A DNA stretch of 64,000 bases from Metabacillus litoralis (lineage in GTDB: Bacteria > Bacillota > Bacilli > Bacillales > Bacillaceae). Location of the stretch: NCBI RefSeq assembly GCF_007994985.1, contig NZ_VOQF01000001.1:434001-498000 (forward strand). The letters are read 5' to 3'. Both the position numbers and the translations under genes were made by a program. The number at the start of each line of letters is the position of its first letter. The first letter of the stretch is position 1. This document shows, piece after piece, positions 41,706-49,985 of the stretch. The notes below the pieces were generated by a model that saw only the letters and a list, made by a program, of their open reading frames with translations, did no database searches and was not told where the DNA came from.

Positions 41706-43622
41706 ATGGCTAATACTGAATTAATTCATCTTTTGAAAGATTACTACCCATTTACTTTGTTAACAGAGTACCAGCTTCAAGATATGACAGATAAAGCGAA
41801 TCAAACAACATTTTCTAAAAATGAATTTTTATTACATGAAGATGAAACGGCTGAAAATTTAGATTTGTATTTTCTTGTATCTGGTTTAGCTAAAAATATA
41901 TTGCATCAACGAAATGGTAAACAAATTTCCCTCAGGTACTATTATCCCGGGGACATTATTGGATTAATGGTCATGTTTACTAGTGGTGAATTGAATTTTT
42001 CTGTTCAAGCACTTGAGGATTGTACGGTTTTCAAACTTAATAAAAGTCACTTTTTTGAAATTATGACACGAAACAATGAGTTTTCAAAGGTAATCTGGGA
42101 AAGCATTGGTGAACGAACAAAATCTTTATATGATGAAATGAAAAATAAAACGCTTGACGAAGATGACGAAAATCTTGAGCTTTTAAGAACACGAGTTAAC
42201 ACAATGATGACACCACCGATCTTTATCTCTTCATTAACAACGATGAGTGAAGCAGCTTCGATTTTACAACAAAATGATGTAAGTGGATTAGTTGTAAGTG
42301 ATGATTCAGCTAAGGTAAATGGTGTTATTACAAACGATGAAATATTAAACTATGTTAAACAGCCTTCTTCCTATCTAAACAAAGTGAAGGATTGGATGAA
42401 CTCAACCCCTTTTACAGTACATGCAAATTCTTTTTCATTTGAAGCACTTTCTTTTATTAAAAATAAAGCTTTAGACTTTATCCCTGTCGTTCATAACCAG
42501 ACTGTAATAGGAGTATTATCAAGTCGATCTTTCTTAAATCTTGAAGACTCAAATTATTTAGATATTACCTTTAATGTACAAAATTCTCACAATATATCTT
42601 CACTCATCAAACAAGGACCATTAGAAAACGTGACATTACAATCGTTTGTTCAAGATTTAGTTGATAAAGATAGTTATGCCTATGAGGTTGCAGAAGCCAT
42701 TACAAACCATAATGATAATTTACACAGACAAATCATTAAGCTTACTGTTAATGAAATGAAGAATGAAGGATATGGTACTCCGCCAATTAATTATTGTTTT
42801 ATCATAATGGGAAGTCAGGCAAGACATGAGCAAGGATTTCATACAGATCAAGATAACGGTTTAATCTTAAATGATTTTGAACATCTTCCAAATAAATCTG
42901 CAATAGAAAACTATTTTCAAATTTTCACTCGGAAAATTAATCACCATTTAAGTTTATCTGGTTTTCCTAAATGTACTGGAGGCATTATGGCACAAGAGGT
43001 TAAATGGAGAAAATCTTTGACTCAATGGAAAGAGGAAATCCAAACCTGGAAAACAGAGCTTGATGCCCAAGAAATTCAAAACTTTACTATGTTTTATGAT
43101 TTTAGACCGATTTATGGAGATTTTTCTTTAGCAGAAGAAATTAGAATGTATTTAACAGATAAAGCAAAACGTTCGAAAACATTGCAGCAACTTTTAATGA
43201 AGGATGCACTTCGCTTCAAAATCCCGACTCATCCTTTTGGAATTTTAAGCTTAAAACAAAAAACAAAAAAAATAAATATAAAGAAAACTGGGTTAACCCA
43301 AATTATTTATTCTATCAGAATCAATGCCATTAAATACGGAGTACATGAAGTAAGTACAATCAAACGATTAGATGTATTAAAAAAAATTCATGCGATGCAT
43401 CCTCGAGATGTTGAAAACGCAAAAACAGCTCTTCATTATTTGCATTATTATCGATTACAACAAAACTTAAATCAATTAGAAAATAATCAAGAGGTTTCTA
43501 ATGAAATAAACATTATGGAGCTATCAAAAGAGGATCGAATAAAGCTAAAGGAAGCATTACAGATTGCACATCGAATGCAGCAAGTGACGAAAATTAGCTT
43601 TAACCGAAACCGGGTGGTGTAG
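41706..43622 (+). CDS. cNMP-binding/CBS/DUF294 nucleotidyltransferase-like protein
   Basis: A 638-residue multidomain signalling protein. In order: a cyclic-nucleotide-binding-like domain (about 10-140), a CBS pair (about 160-285; MMTPPIFISSLTTMSEAASIL), a DUF294 nucleotidyltransferase-like domain with GSQARHEQGFHTDQDNGLI (near 369-387) and a DUF294 C-terminal domain. The G-S-x-x-R-x-E-Q and D-x-D motifs are intact. Its reaction is unknown; relatives often sit near acetate permease genes, which are absent here. ATG 41706 follows AAGGTGGTG. The exonuclease gene begins 6 nt after its stop. Confidence 0.83.
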   Translation: MANTELIHLLKDYYPFTLLTEYQLQDMTDKANQTTFSKNEFLLHEDETAENLDLYFLVSGLAKNILHQRNGKQISLRYYYPGDIIGLMVMFTSGELNFSVQALEDCTVFKLNKSHFFEIMTRNNEFSKVIWESIGERTKSLYDEMKNKTLDEDDENLELLRTRVNTMMTPPIFISSLTTMSEAASILQQNDVSGLVVSDDSAKVNGVITNDEILNYVKQPSSYLNKVKDWMNSTPFTVHANSFSFEALSFIKNKALDFIPVVHNQTVIGVLSSRSFLNLEDSNYLDITFNVQNSHNISSLIKQGPLENVTLQSFVQDLVDKDSYAYEVAEAITNHNDNLHRQIIKLTVNEMKNEGYGTPPINYCFIIMGSQARHEQGFHTDQDNGLILNDFEHLPNKSAIENYFQIFTRKINHHLSLSGFPKCTGGIMAQEVKWRKSLTQWKEEIQTWKTELDAQEIQNFTMFYDFRPIYGDFSLAEEIRMYLTDKAKRSKTLQQLLMKDALRFKIPTHPFGILSLKQKTKKINIKKTGLTQIIYSIRINAIKYGVHEVSTIKRLDVLKKIHAMHPRDVENAKTALHYLHYYRLQQNLNQLENNQEVSNEINIMELSKEDRIKLKEALQIAHRMQQVTKISFNRNRVV

Positions 43623-43628
43623 AACAGC

Positions 43629-44360
43629 TTGCCAAATGATATAAAAATTTTAAAGTATTATCTTTGGGACCAGTATTTTTTAAAATATCATATTAATAAA
43701 CGAATTCATTTGCCTGAGCATTATCAGGCTGAAAAAACGATTGATGAATTTTTAAAAAGCCAAAGCAATCTTAACAAGCAGGATCTTTCATCAACTACTT
43801 TTACTATCTTTGATTTAGAAACAACTGGATTTTTCCCTAATATGGGTGATGAAATTATTTCAATTGGAGCTATTAAAGTTAAAAATTTTCAAATTTTATA
43901 TGATGAAGCCTTTTATACAATTATTAAGCCTGTTAATAAAGTACCTAAGACAATCCAAGAATTAACAGGCTTAGAACCAGAGATCCTAGATAAAGCTCAT
44001 TCATTTCCTATAGGAATGAAGAAATTCATTGATTATTGCAAAGGAACAATATTAGTTGCCCATCCAGCAACATTTGATATTGATTTTTTAACAACGACAA
44101 TTAACAAATGGCAGCTCCCCCACTTTAATCCAAATTTTCTTGATTCCCATTTGTTAGCAAACGATATTTATTCAGGGGAACGAAATTACTTAGATGATTT
44201 AATAATTAGATTACAGATAACAGAACGCGATCGTCATCATGCCTTAAACGATGCAGTTATGACGGCACATGTTTTCATCCGTTTGTTAAAGCATTATCAA
44301 AAAAAGCATGTAACAAATGTAAAGGAGCTACAACAAAAATTTTCGAATTATCATGATTAA
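43629..44360 (+). CDS. DnaQ-like 3'-5' exonuclease
   Basis: A 243-residue protein with a helical N-terminus (1-50) and a DEDDh exonuclease domain: ExoI FDLETTGFFPNMGDEI (Asp62, Glu64), ExoII AHPATFDIDFL and ExoIII HHALNDAVMTAHVF (His and Asp). It resembles the PolC/DnaQ proofreading fold. It is translationally linked to the DUF294 gene (6-nt gap; TTG 43629 after GGGTGGTG). This two-gene pair recurs in Bacilli and Proteobacteria and may act on a nucleic acid or nucleotide made or sensed by the partner; that link is inferred. Confidence 0.85.
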   Translation: MPNDIKILKYYLWDQYFLKYHINKRIHLPEHYQAEKTIDEFLKSQSNLNKQDLSSTTFTIFDLETTGFFPNMGDEIISIGAIKVKNFQILYDEAFYTIIKPVNKVPKTIQELTGLEPEILDKAHSFPIGMKKFIDYCKGTILVAHPATFDIDFLTTTINKWQLPHFNPNFLDSHLLANDIYSGERNYLDDLIIRLQITERDRHHALNDAVMTAHVFIRLLKHYQKKHVTNVKELQQKFSNYHD

Positions 44361-44468
44361 GTTTTTTTCGATTTATCGGTTTATTAAATCAAGAGGAAGA
44401 AAACCGTAATATATGATGTTTTTGAAAGCACAATTCATGGATGTTAATATGGTTATTCCATTATAAAC

Positions 44469-44497
44469 AAAGAGGCTGATAGTAGATCAGCCTCTTT
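44469..44497. terminator. Bidirectional terminator
   Basis: The stem AAAGAGGCTGAT / ATCAGCCTCTTT lies between the exonuclease gene (+) and the 84-aa gene (-). Confidence 0.9.
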
Positions 44498-44506
44498 TCT
44501 ATGTTT

Positions 44507-44761
44507 CTATATTTTTTTAAAAACAGCGGCCTTTGAAGACATTTCCCCTGCCTCAGAGTTAATTATATGGGAAAATCCATAAACACAACCTAATCCATCT
44601 AGGTCAAATAAAGTCATTTCCATGAAATCCTGTGGAAGCTCGTGTAAATGCTTCAAAATAATTTCATTTTCAGATTTAATCACTAAATCTCCGTCCTGTA
44701 GATAATGAACAAAAGGATTAGTTTCGATACGACTTTCTAAAGGAATGTTATAAAATTTCAT
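44507..44761 (-). CDS. 84-aa protein of unknown function
   Basis: An 84-residue acidic soluble protein (MKFYNIPLESRIETNPFVHY... MEMTLFDLDGLGCVYGFSH). No family is recognised, and there is no signal or membrane segment. GAGGTGC is placed 5-6 nt before ATG 44761 and a terminator shared with the convergent exonuclease gene follows. Confidence 0.6.
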   Translation of the reverse strand: MKFYNIPLESRIETNPFVHYLQDGDLVIKSENEIILKHLHELPQDFMEMTLFDLDGLGCVYGFSHIINSEAGEMSSKAAVFKKI

Positions 44762-45011
44762 TTAAAGCACCTCACATTTTTTAATTTCAGTATTTTCTGA
44801 TTATTTATATAATACACGAAAGTGATTAATTTGAAAACTATTTTTTAAAAATTTTTTATCATTCATGTTAATCACAAAAAGAATAATTTCTCACCATCAT
44901 TACCTTCTGTTATTTATTAATTAATTCTATACACCTCCCTTTCTATCAGTAATATATTCCAATTACGATTTATGATTTCCATGTTACTATGTAAACAAGG
45001 AAGTGACATGA

Positions 45012-46019
45012 TTGAGAAGAATTCATCTGTATTTTATTATATTAGTAATATCTTTTCCCTTTCTTGCTAGCTTTGAAACCAACCCTTATAACCCGAAATT
45101 ACACGCAATCTATCAATCACCAGAAGGCATTTTATTTAAAAGCTTTTCTACTGAATGGAATCAAGAAAAATTGATAGACTTATATCATGAATTAGTGAAA
45201 AATAAACATGGAAACGAGCTAAAGCAATTAAGAGCTGTCGAAGTAATCGGCACAACCTTAGACGATTCTTTTTCAAAGGGAAGCTATGATTACTTAAATA
45301 AAACAATAAAACTATATCAAGGCGATCAATATCAAGAGCCATCTCAATATCAAGAAACGCTCTCTCACGAATATGGGCATCATTTTGCTTATCACTATTT
45401 CCCATCTCATCATTTACCACTTTCAAAATGGCAAAAAATTCGCAATCTAAATTTACTTGATCTTAGATGGGATGCATTTTGGAATTATCAAGATAAATAC
45501 CACGCTATATACCCGCAAGAAGTTTTTGCTGATGATTATGTATTGTTATACGGAGCAACAAAAGAAGTTGACCCAAAAGATGTTGAAACAAACGAGGCCT
45601 TTTATTTGAGAACAGAGCACGAAAATCAACAGATTTCAAATGTATTAGAAAATAGCTCTCTACACTCTCTATTAGAAGAGGAAACTGGGATTGAAATTGA
45701 TCAAAGCCGTCTTTTGCACATGCCAACATTCAGCAATTATAAAGATGCAGAATTATCCTTTACCATTAAACCAAAAATAAATATTGCTTATAGACTAAAT
45801 CTTACGTTAAATGACTCTAAAGGAAACACTTTTAATTATGAATCCTATCAGATTCATAGAGACGAATCAGAAGATGAATTAATATTTCATTTAGAAGATT
45901 TATTGAAAGAAAACCTCTCAAATTATGAATGGCTTTCAGCTAGTATAGATGTAATAGATTTAGATACTTCCATAGGGTTTGAAACTGAGGAATGGAAAAT
46001 GGATATTGAGGATATTTGA
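45012..46019 (+). CDS. Secreted or anchored HEYGHH metallopeptidase-like protein
   Basis: A 335-residue exported protein with an N-terminal signal/anchor (IHLYFIILVISFPFLASF). The zinc-binding HExxH appears as SHEYGHHFAYHYF, and a downstream Glu in YPQEVFADDYVLLYG may be the third ligand, as in gluzincins. The C-terminal half is beta-rich (AELSFTIKPKINIAYRLNLTL). I cannot name the family; a cell-surface zinc peptidase is likely. TTG 45012 is the only start fitting AAGGAAGTGA. An R1 element begins 22 nt after its stop. Confidence 0.7.
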   Translation: MRRIHLYFIILVISFPFLASFETNPYNPKLHAIYQSPEGILFKSFSTEWNQEKLIDLYHELVKNKHGNELKQLRAVEVIGTTLDDSFSKGSYDYLNKTIKLYQGDQYQEPSQYQETLSHEYGHHFAYHYFPSHHLPLSKWQKIRNLNLLDLRWDAFWNYQDKYHAIYPQEVFADDYVLLYGATKEVDPKDVETNEAFYLRTEHENQQISNVLENSSLHSLLEEETGIEIDQSRLLHMPTFSNYKDAELSFTIKPKINIAYRLNLTLNDSKGNTFNYESYQIHRDESEDELIFHLEDLLKENLSNYEWLSASIDVIDLDTSIGFETEEWKMDIEDI

Positions 46020-46041
46020 ACAATTATATACTTTAAAAAAT

Positions 46042-46390
46042 GAGGCTGGGACATAATAAGAGAAGTCCCACAAAAAGACGAATAAATCTAAATTCAGTTA
46101 AGCTGAAAAAACAAGTTCGTTCCATTGCGCTGCAGACACTCGCTTTCCACGGGGAGGAAGCTAAGCCTCCTCAGCGCAAGCGCCTGCGGGGTCTCAGCCT
46201 TTCCTCTATTCCCGTAGGTGCCCTAGTGTCTTCCGCTCCATTCCACTAGTTCTTAAAAATAGTATATGCAAAATCAAAAAAATCTATTGAAGACAACAAA
46301 TAAAAACCCGAACTATTAGGCGAATGATTAATTGAAATATCACCTAATAATTCGGGTTTATAATTGGATAAATACTTATGTCCCAGCCTC
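46042..46390. mobile_element. R1 MITE-like element, full copy
   Basis: A 349-bp non-coding element with perfect 15-bp terminal inverted repeats GAGGCTGGGACATAA / TTATGTCCCAGCCTC. It has a GC-rich core (around 46140-46210; GGAGGAAGC...GCGCAAGCGCCTGCGGGG) and a long hairpin near the right end (AAACCCGAACTATTAGG / CCTAATAATTCGGGTTT, 46305-46362). A 248-bp relative is at 57827-58074 and fragments at 24050 and 61849. It separates the HEYGHH gene (+) and the CadA-type gene (-), and its hairpin may end both. No target-site duplication is clear. Confidence 0.8.
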
Positions 46391-46454
46391 AGTTTTTATG
46401 ACATTTAAACTTATCTAGGTACTCTATATTTATTTACTTTAATATTCTTAAATG

Positions 46455-48518
46455 CTATTCCTTATCATATAGAACCGTTAAGCTGATTAATGTCACAAGA
46501 ATTGTAGCACCCATATCTGAAAGAATGGCTATCCATAATGTTAATAAACCAGGAATTGTTAATAATAAGGCTATTAGCTTTAAGCTAAGTGCCAATGTGA
46601 TGTTTAGTTTGATAATGAAGTTGACTTTTTTAGCGGACTTAATCGCTGCTGGGAGCTTTGAAAGGTGATTTTGCATTAACACAATATCAGCTGTTTCAAT
46701 TGCACTATCTGTTCCCTTGCCCATTGCAATTCCAAGATCAGCCGTCACTAGTGCAGGTGCATCGTTTATGCCATCACCAATCATTGCCACTTTTTGTGTT
46801 TGAGCTATTTCTTTTATTTTCTCTACTTTTTCGTCTGGTAGTAAGCCAGCAAAATAAGATGTTACACCAATTTTCTTTGCCACTTTTTGCGCAGTGCTTT
46901 CGTGATCTCCTGTTAACATAATCGTATGATTAATGCCTACTGAACTAAGCTTTTGTATAACTTCTTTACTTTCTTCACGAATTTCATCAGATACACCCAT
47001 GATGCCAAAGATTTTTTCTTTATTTGCTAAAATGACAAGTGTCATCCCTCTATCTTTGTATTTCTTAAGATCTTCTTTTACGGTATCATCAAATGTTGTA
47101 TTACTTACATGTGCTTCATTACCAAGGTAATAAGTATCTCCATTAATTTTAGCTACAATGCCACTTCCTGAGATGGTGGTCATTTCATCTGGTTCAATTA
47201 ATGTCAAACCCTCAGCTTTTCTTAACACAGCCTTTGCAATTGGATGTGATGAAGATTTTTCAATTGATGCTGCTAGTTGAAGAAATCTAGAATCATATGC
47301 GATATATTCTTCCACATAAGGCTCACCTTTTGTTAATGTACCTGTTTTATCAAAAGCAATCGTTGATATTTTCCCAAGTTGTTCTAGAAAAACACCACCC
47401 TTAATTAGAATTCCATTTCGGGCATTTTTAGTGATTCCAGAAACAATAGCAATCGGAGAAGCTAATACTAGTGCACATGGACAGCCCACGATTAAAACTG
47501 CTAATCCTTGATAAAACCAATCTCCCCAACTACCGTTGAATAATAGTGGAGGAGCAACCATAACAAATGCAGCTATAATCATAATTAGCGGTGTGTAATA
47601 TTTTGCAAACTTATTAATAAATAATTCTGTTGGTGTTTTTGTTTCTTGAGCTTCTTCCACAAGATGGAGAATTTTTGCCAATGATGAATCTTCATAGGCT
47701 TTCGTAATCGTAACTTTTAAAACACCCTCATTATTTATACTCCCCCCATAAACTGGTTCATTTATGAACTTTTCTACTGGCATCGATTCTCCTGTGATTG
47801 CTGCTTCATTTACAGAACTTTTGCCTTCTCGGACTATTCCGTCAGAAGGAATTTTCTCACCGGAACGAACTAAAACAATGTCATTTTCTTTTAATAATGA
47901 AATTTTCACAATTCGCTCTTCACCATTTTCAAGAACTGTTGCTTCTTTAGGTGCGATTTCAAGTAGCTTTTCCATCGACTTTCGTGCCTTTTGCATTCCT
48001 AATCCTTCTAAATATTCATTTAGACCAAAAAGGATAGCAACAAGAGCACCTTCCTTCCATTCTCCTATACTAAGTGCACCAATTAAAGCAATTGTCATAA
48101 GCGTTTCGATATTGAATTTGAACTTGATTAAATTTTTTAAGCCTTTAATAAAAGTCTGGTACCCACTTAATACTGTTGCTGCAAGAAATAAACCTATTGA
48201 AATGTATTCATTTATCCATTGCTCCAAAATGAACGCAGCAATGAAGAAAACTGTTGAGATAGATAAGATCAAAATCCAATTGATCGAACCATGATGATGA
48301 GTATGATTATCTCCTTCTTCATGATCTTCCTCTATAAAAGCTCCATCTGAAGATAAAATCTTTTTCACTTTATTAATATCAACATTACTCTCGAGTCGAA
48401 GTTTTCCTGTATTATAGCTTAAGGAAGCTGAATTTCCTTGAGGCAACTTCTGAATCTCTTCTTGAAGCTCTCTCGTGCAATTTGCACAAGTTAAGCCTTT
48501 CACTTTAAATTCATTCAT
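46455..48518 (-). CDS. cadA: CadA-type heavy-metal P1B ATPase
   Basis: A 687-residue heavy-metal-translocating ATPase. It has an N-terminal metal-binding domain with Cys11/Cys14 (LTCANCTRE), a His-rich linker (DNHTHHHGS), six to eight membrane helices, the intramembrane CPC (346-348, GCPCALVLASP), phosphorylation Asp390 (DKTGTLTKG), SSHPIAKAV, and the TGDHES and GDGINDAPAL hinge motifs. CPC with this linker fits a Zn/Cd/Co exporter. ATG 48518 follows GGAG; an in-frame ATG at 48533 overlaps it. The upstream CzrA-type repressor gene and its operator would control it. Confidence 0.93.
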   Translation of the reverse strand: MNEFKVKGLTCANCTRELQEEIQKLPQGNSASLSYNTGKLRLESNVDINKVKKILSSDGAFIEEDHEEGDNHTHHHGSINWILILSISTVFFIAAFILEQWINEYISIGLFLAATVLSGYQTFIKGLKNLIKFKFNIETLMTIALIGALSIGEWKEGALVAILFGLNEYLEGLGMQKARKSMEKLLEIAPKEATVLENGEERIVKISLLKENDIVLVRSGEKIPSDGIVREGKSSVNEAAITGESMPVEKFINEPVYGGSINNEGVLKVTITKAYEDSSLAKILHLVEEAQETKTPTELFINKFAKYYTPLIMIIAAFVMVAPPLLFNGSWGDWFYQGLAVLIVGCPCALVLASPIAIVSGITKNARNGILIKGGVFLEQLGKISTIAFDKTGTLTKGEPYVEEYIAYDSRFLQLAASIEKSSSHPIAKAVLRKAEGLTLIEPDEMTTISGSGIVAKINGDTYYLGNEAHVSNTTFDDTVKEDLKKYKDRGMTLVILANKEKIFGIMGVSDEIREESKEVIQKLSSVGINHTIMLTGDHESTAQKVAKKIGVTSYFAGLLPDEKVEKIKEIAQTQKVAMIGDGINDAPALVTADLGIAMGKGTDSAIETADIVLMQNHLSKLPAAIKSAKKVNFIIKLNITLALSLKLIALLLTIPGLLTLWIAILSDMGATILVTLISLTVLYDKE

Positions 48519-48546
48519 ATTGCTCAACTCCATATCTTAATAGCTT

Positions 48547-48577
48547 ATGGCTGTTTTCATAAACTTTGTTGCTAATT
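48547..48577. repeat. R3 end, solo
   Basis: ATGGCTGTTTTCATAAACTT(TGTTGCTAATT) matches the ends of the R3 elements at 3911 and 7044. It lies between the CzrA-type and CadA-type genes; no partner end is nearby. Confidence 0.5.
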
Positions 48578-48631
48578 AACTATTACAGTGAAATTAACGA
48601 CAATTTTCAACAGAATACAACCTTACCTAAT

Positions 48632-48970
48632 TTAATGATGCTGTGCATGGTTTATTATTTGTTGTAATACATCCATCACATGATTATCATCTGGAGAATA
48701 ATATAATGTTGTCCCTTCTCTTCTATATTTAACCAACCGCAAATTCTTCAAAAATCTTAACTGATGTGATACGGTTGATTGTAAAAGAGATAGCTTCTCT
48801 GCTATATCATTAACTGAATGCTCATTTTGTGATAATAAATATAAAATTCTAATTCTTGTTGGATCTCCCAATGCTTTAAATGTTTGTGAAACTATAAATA
48901 GCGTTTCCTCATCAAGCTGTTCAAACTGAAAACCTTCATTTGTGCCTTTAGTCAATGAGATACACCCCAA
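48632..48970 (-). CDS. czrA: CzrA/SmtB-type metal-sensing ArsR repressor
   Basis: A 112-residue ArsR/SmtB repressor with a winged-helix DNA-binding domain ([37 protein letters not shown]). The alpha-5 zinc site is complete: Asp95-x-His97-x10-His108-x2-His111 ([19 protein letters not shown]), as in S. aureus CzrA, so it senses Zn or Co, not arsenic (no CxC). TTG 48970 is close to its ribosome binding site; TTG 48955, after GGGGTG, is an alternative. It derepresses the downstream cadA and perhaps the ZIP gene. Confidence 0.9.
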   Translation of the reverse strand: MGCISLTKGTNEGFQFEQLDEETLFIVSQTFKALGDPTRIRILYLLSQNEHSVNDIAEKLSLLQSTVSHQLRFLKNLRLVKYRREGTTLYYSPDDNHVMDVLQQIINHAQHH

Positions 48971-48988
48971 TCCTTATCCTTAATAGTA

Positions 48989-49056
48989 TATATTCAAATA
49001 TGTATATATGTTCATATTATACTATTTATTTTATAAAAAAAATTAGCGAATGTCAA
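48989..49056 (-). promoter_or_regulatory. Promoter and metal-repressor operator of czrA-cadA
   Basis: On the minus strand TTGACA (49051-49056), a 17-nt spacer and TAAAAT (49028-49033) form the promoter. Just downstream, ATATGAACATATATACATAT (48997-49016) and TTGAATAT form an inverted repeat of ArsR/SmtB type (ATTCAAATAT-n4-ATATGTTCAT). Confidence 0.7.
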
Positions 49057-49187
49057 AGCTAATTGTTGAATTTTAACGATTATGAGAAATGTAATTTTGT
49101 TTATAATAGGGAGGGAATAATCTAGGAAAGCTCTCAAGGACTACTGCTATTGAGCTTTCACGAAAAAATTCTTGTCATAATTTAACC

Positions 49188-49886
49188 TCAACCTATAAAC
49201 AGTACTACTTGTATAATAAAAATACCAAATAAAACACTAATAAAATGAAGTGATTTAGAACCTACTTTTAAAGCAGGAAGTAATAATTCAATAAAAATCA
49301 CGTATCCAAAAGTACTTATTGAGAAGCCTAATAAAACTTCTACTAAATGATTGTTTGTGATCGGAAATTGCAAACCAAAACTAACAACTCCAAATAAACT
49401 CACACTTAGAAAAGCAAACGAGGCTATAACCTTTCTTGTTTTTATGAAAGCTGTATAAGCAATCAACATTAATGACATACCTTCAGGAATATGATGGAGA
49501 ATGATAATATGTGATAAATGACCGCTAATATCAGCATGGTTTCCTAAAGCTACACCAGAAGGAACATTATGAAGTGTAATGGCTAAAAGGAGAAAATAGA
49601 AAGCAAGCTTACTATCTTTTATTTTCTTATTTAAAAAACAATGTACTGAAAAATCAAAACTATAAATTAGCGGAAATCCGATTAAAATACCTAAGAGCAC
49701 TGTTACATAATTATATTCTCCAAAGCTATGTGGTATTAATTCTAAAAAAAGAACTCCAGCCAGAGCTCCTGCACAAAGGGAAGATATGTAATGAACGCTG
49801 CTATTAAGCCATTTGGATATAAATACCGCAATCAGTGCACCTAGTAATAATGATATAAATACTGCTAGACAAAAAGAAAAACCCAT
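49188..49886 (-). CDS. ZIP-family metal transporter
   Basis: A 232-residue ZIP transporter with eight predicted helices. The metal-binding TM4 and TM5 motifs are ITLHNVPSGVALGNH and IILHHIPEGMSLMLIA. ZIP proteins import Zn2+ or Mn2+. It lies next to the CzrA/CadA genes, so the region handles both uptake and efflux of zinc-like metals. ATG 49886 is preferred because GGGGGAG lies just upstream; the in-frame ATG at 49904 precedes that site. Confidence 0.85.
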   Translation of the reverse strand: MGFSFCLAVFISLLLGALIAVFISKWLNSSVHYISSLCAGALAGVLFLELIPHSFGEYNYVTVLLGILIGFPLIYSFDFSVHCFLNKKIKDSKLAFYFLLLAITLHNVPSGVALGNHADISGHLSHIIILHHIPEGMSLMLIAYTAFIKTRKVIASFAFLSVSLFGVVSFGLQFPITNNHLVEVLLGFSISTFGYVIFIELLLPALKVGSKSLHFISVLFGIFIIQVVLFIG

Positions 49887-49985
49887 GCTTCTCCCCCTAA
49901 ACAAACTTCTAACATAATATCTATAATAGATTTATGAATGATTCTGTTTGTTTAGTACAAGTTGAAAAGATACGTTTTTCTATTG

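Noticed and set aside
46040-46249. Open frame of about 69 codons inside the R1 element
   Set aside because: It lies wholly in a repeat whose other copies are deleted or frameshifted, and it has no proper ribosome binding site.
49133-49175. Inverted repeat GAAAGCTC/GAGCTTTC after the ZIP gene
   Set aside because: The loop is long and there is no T run in the direction needed, so it is not called as a terminator.
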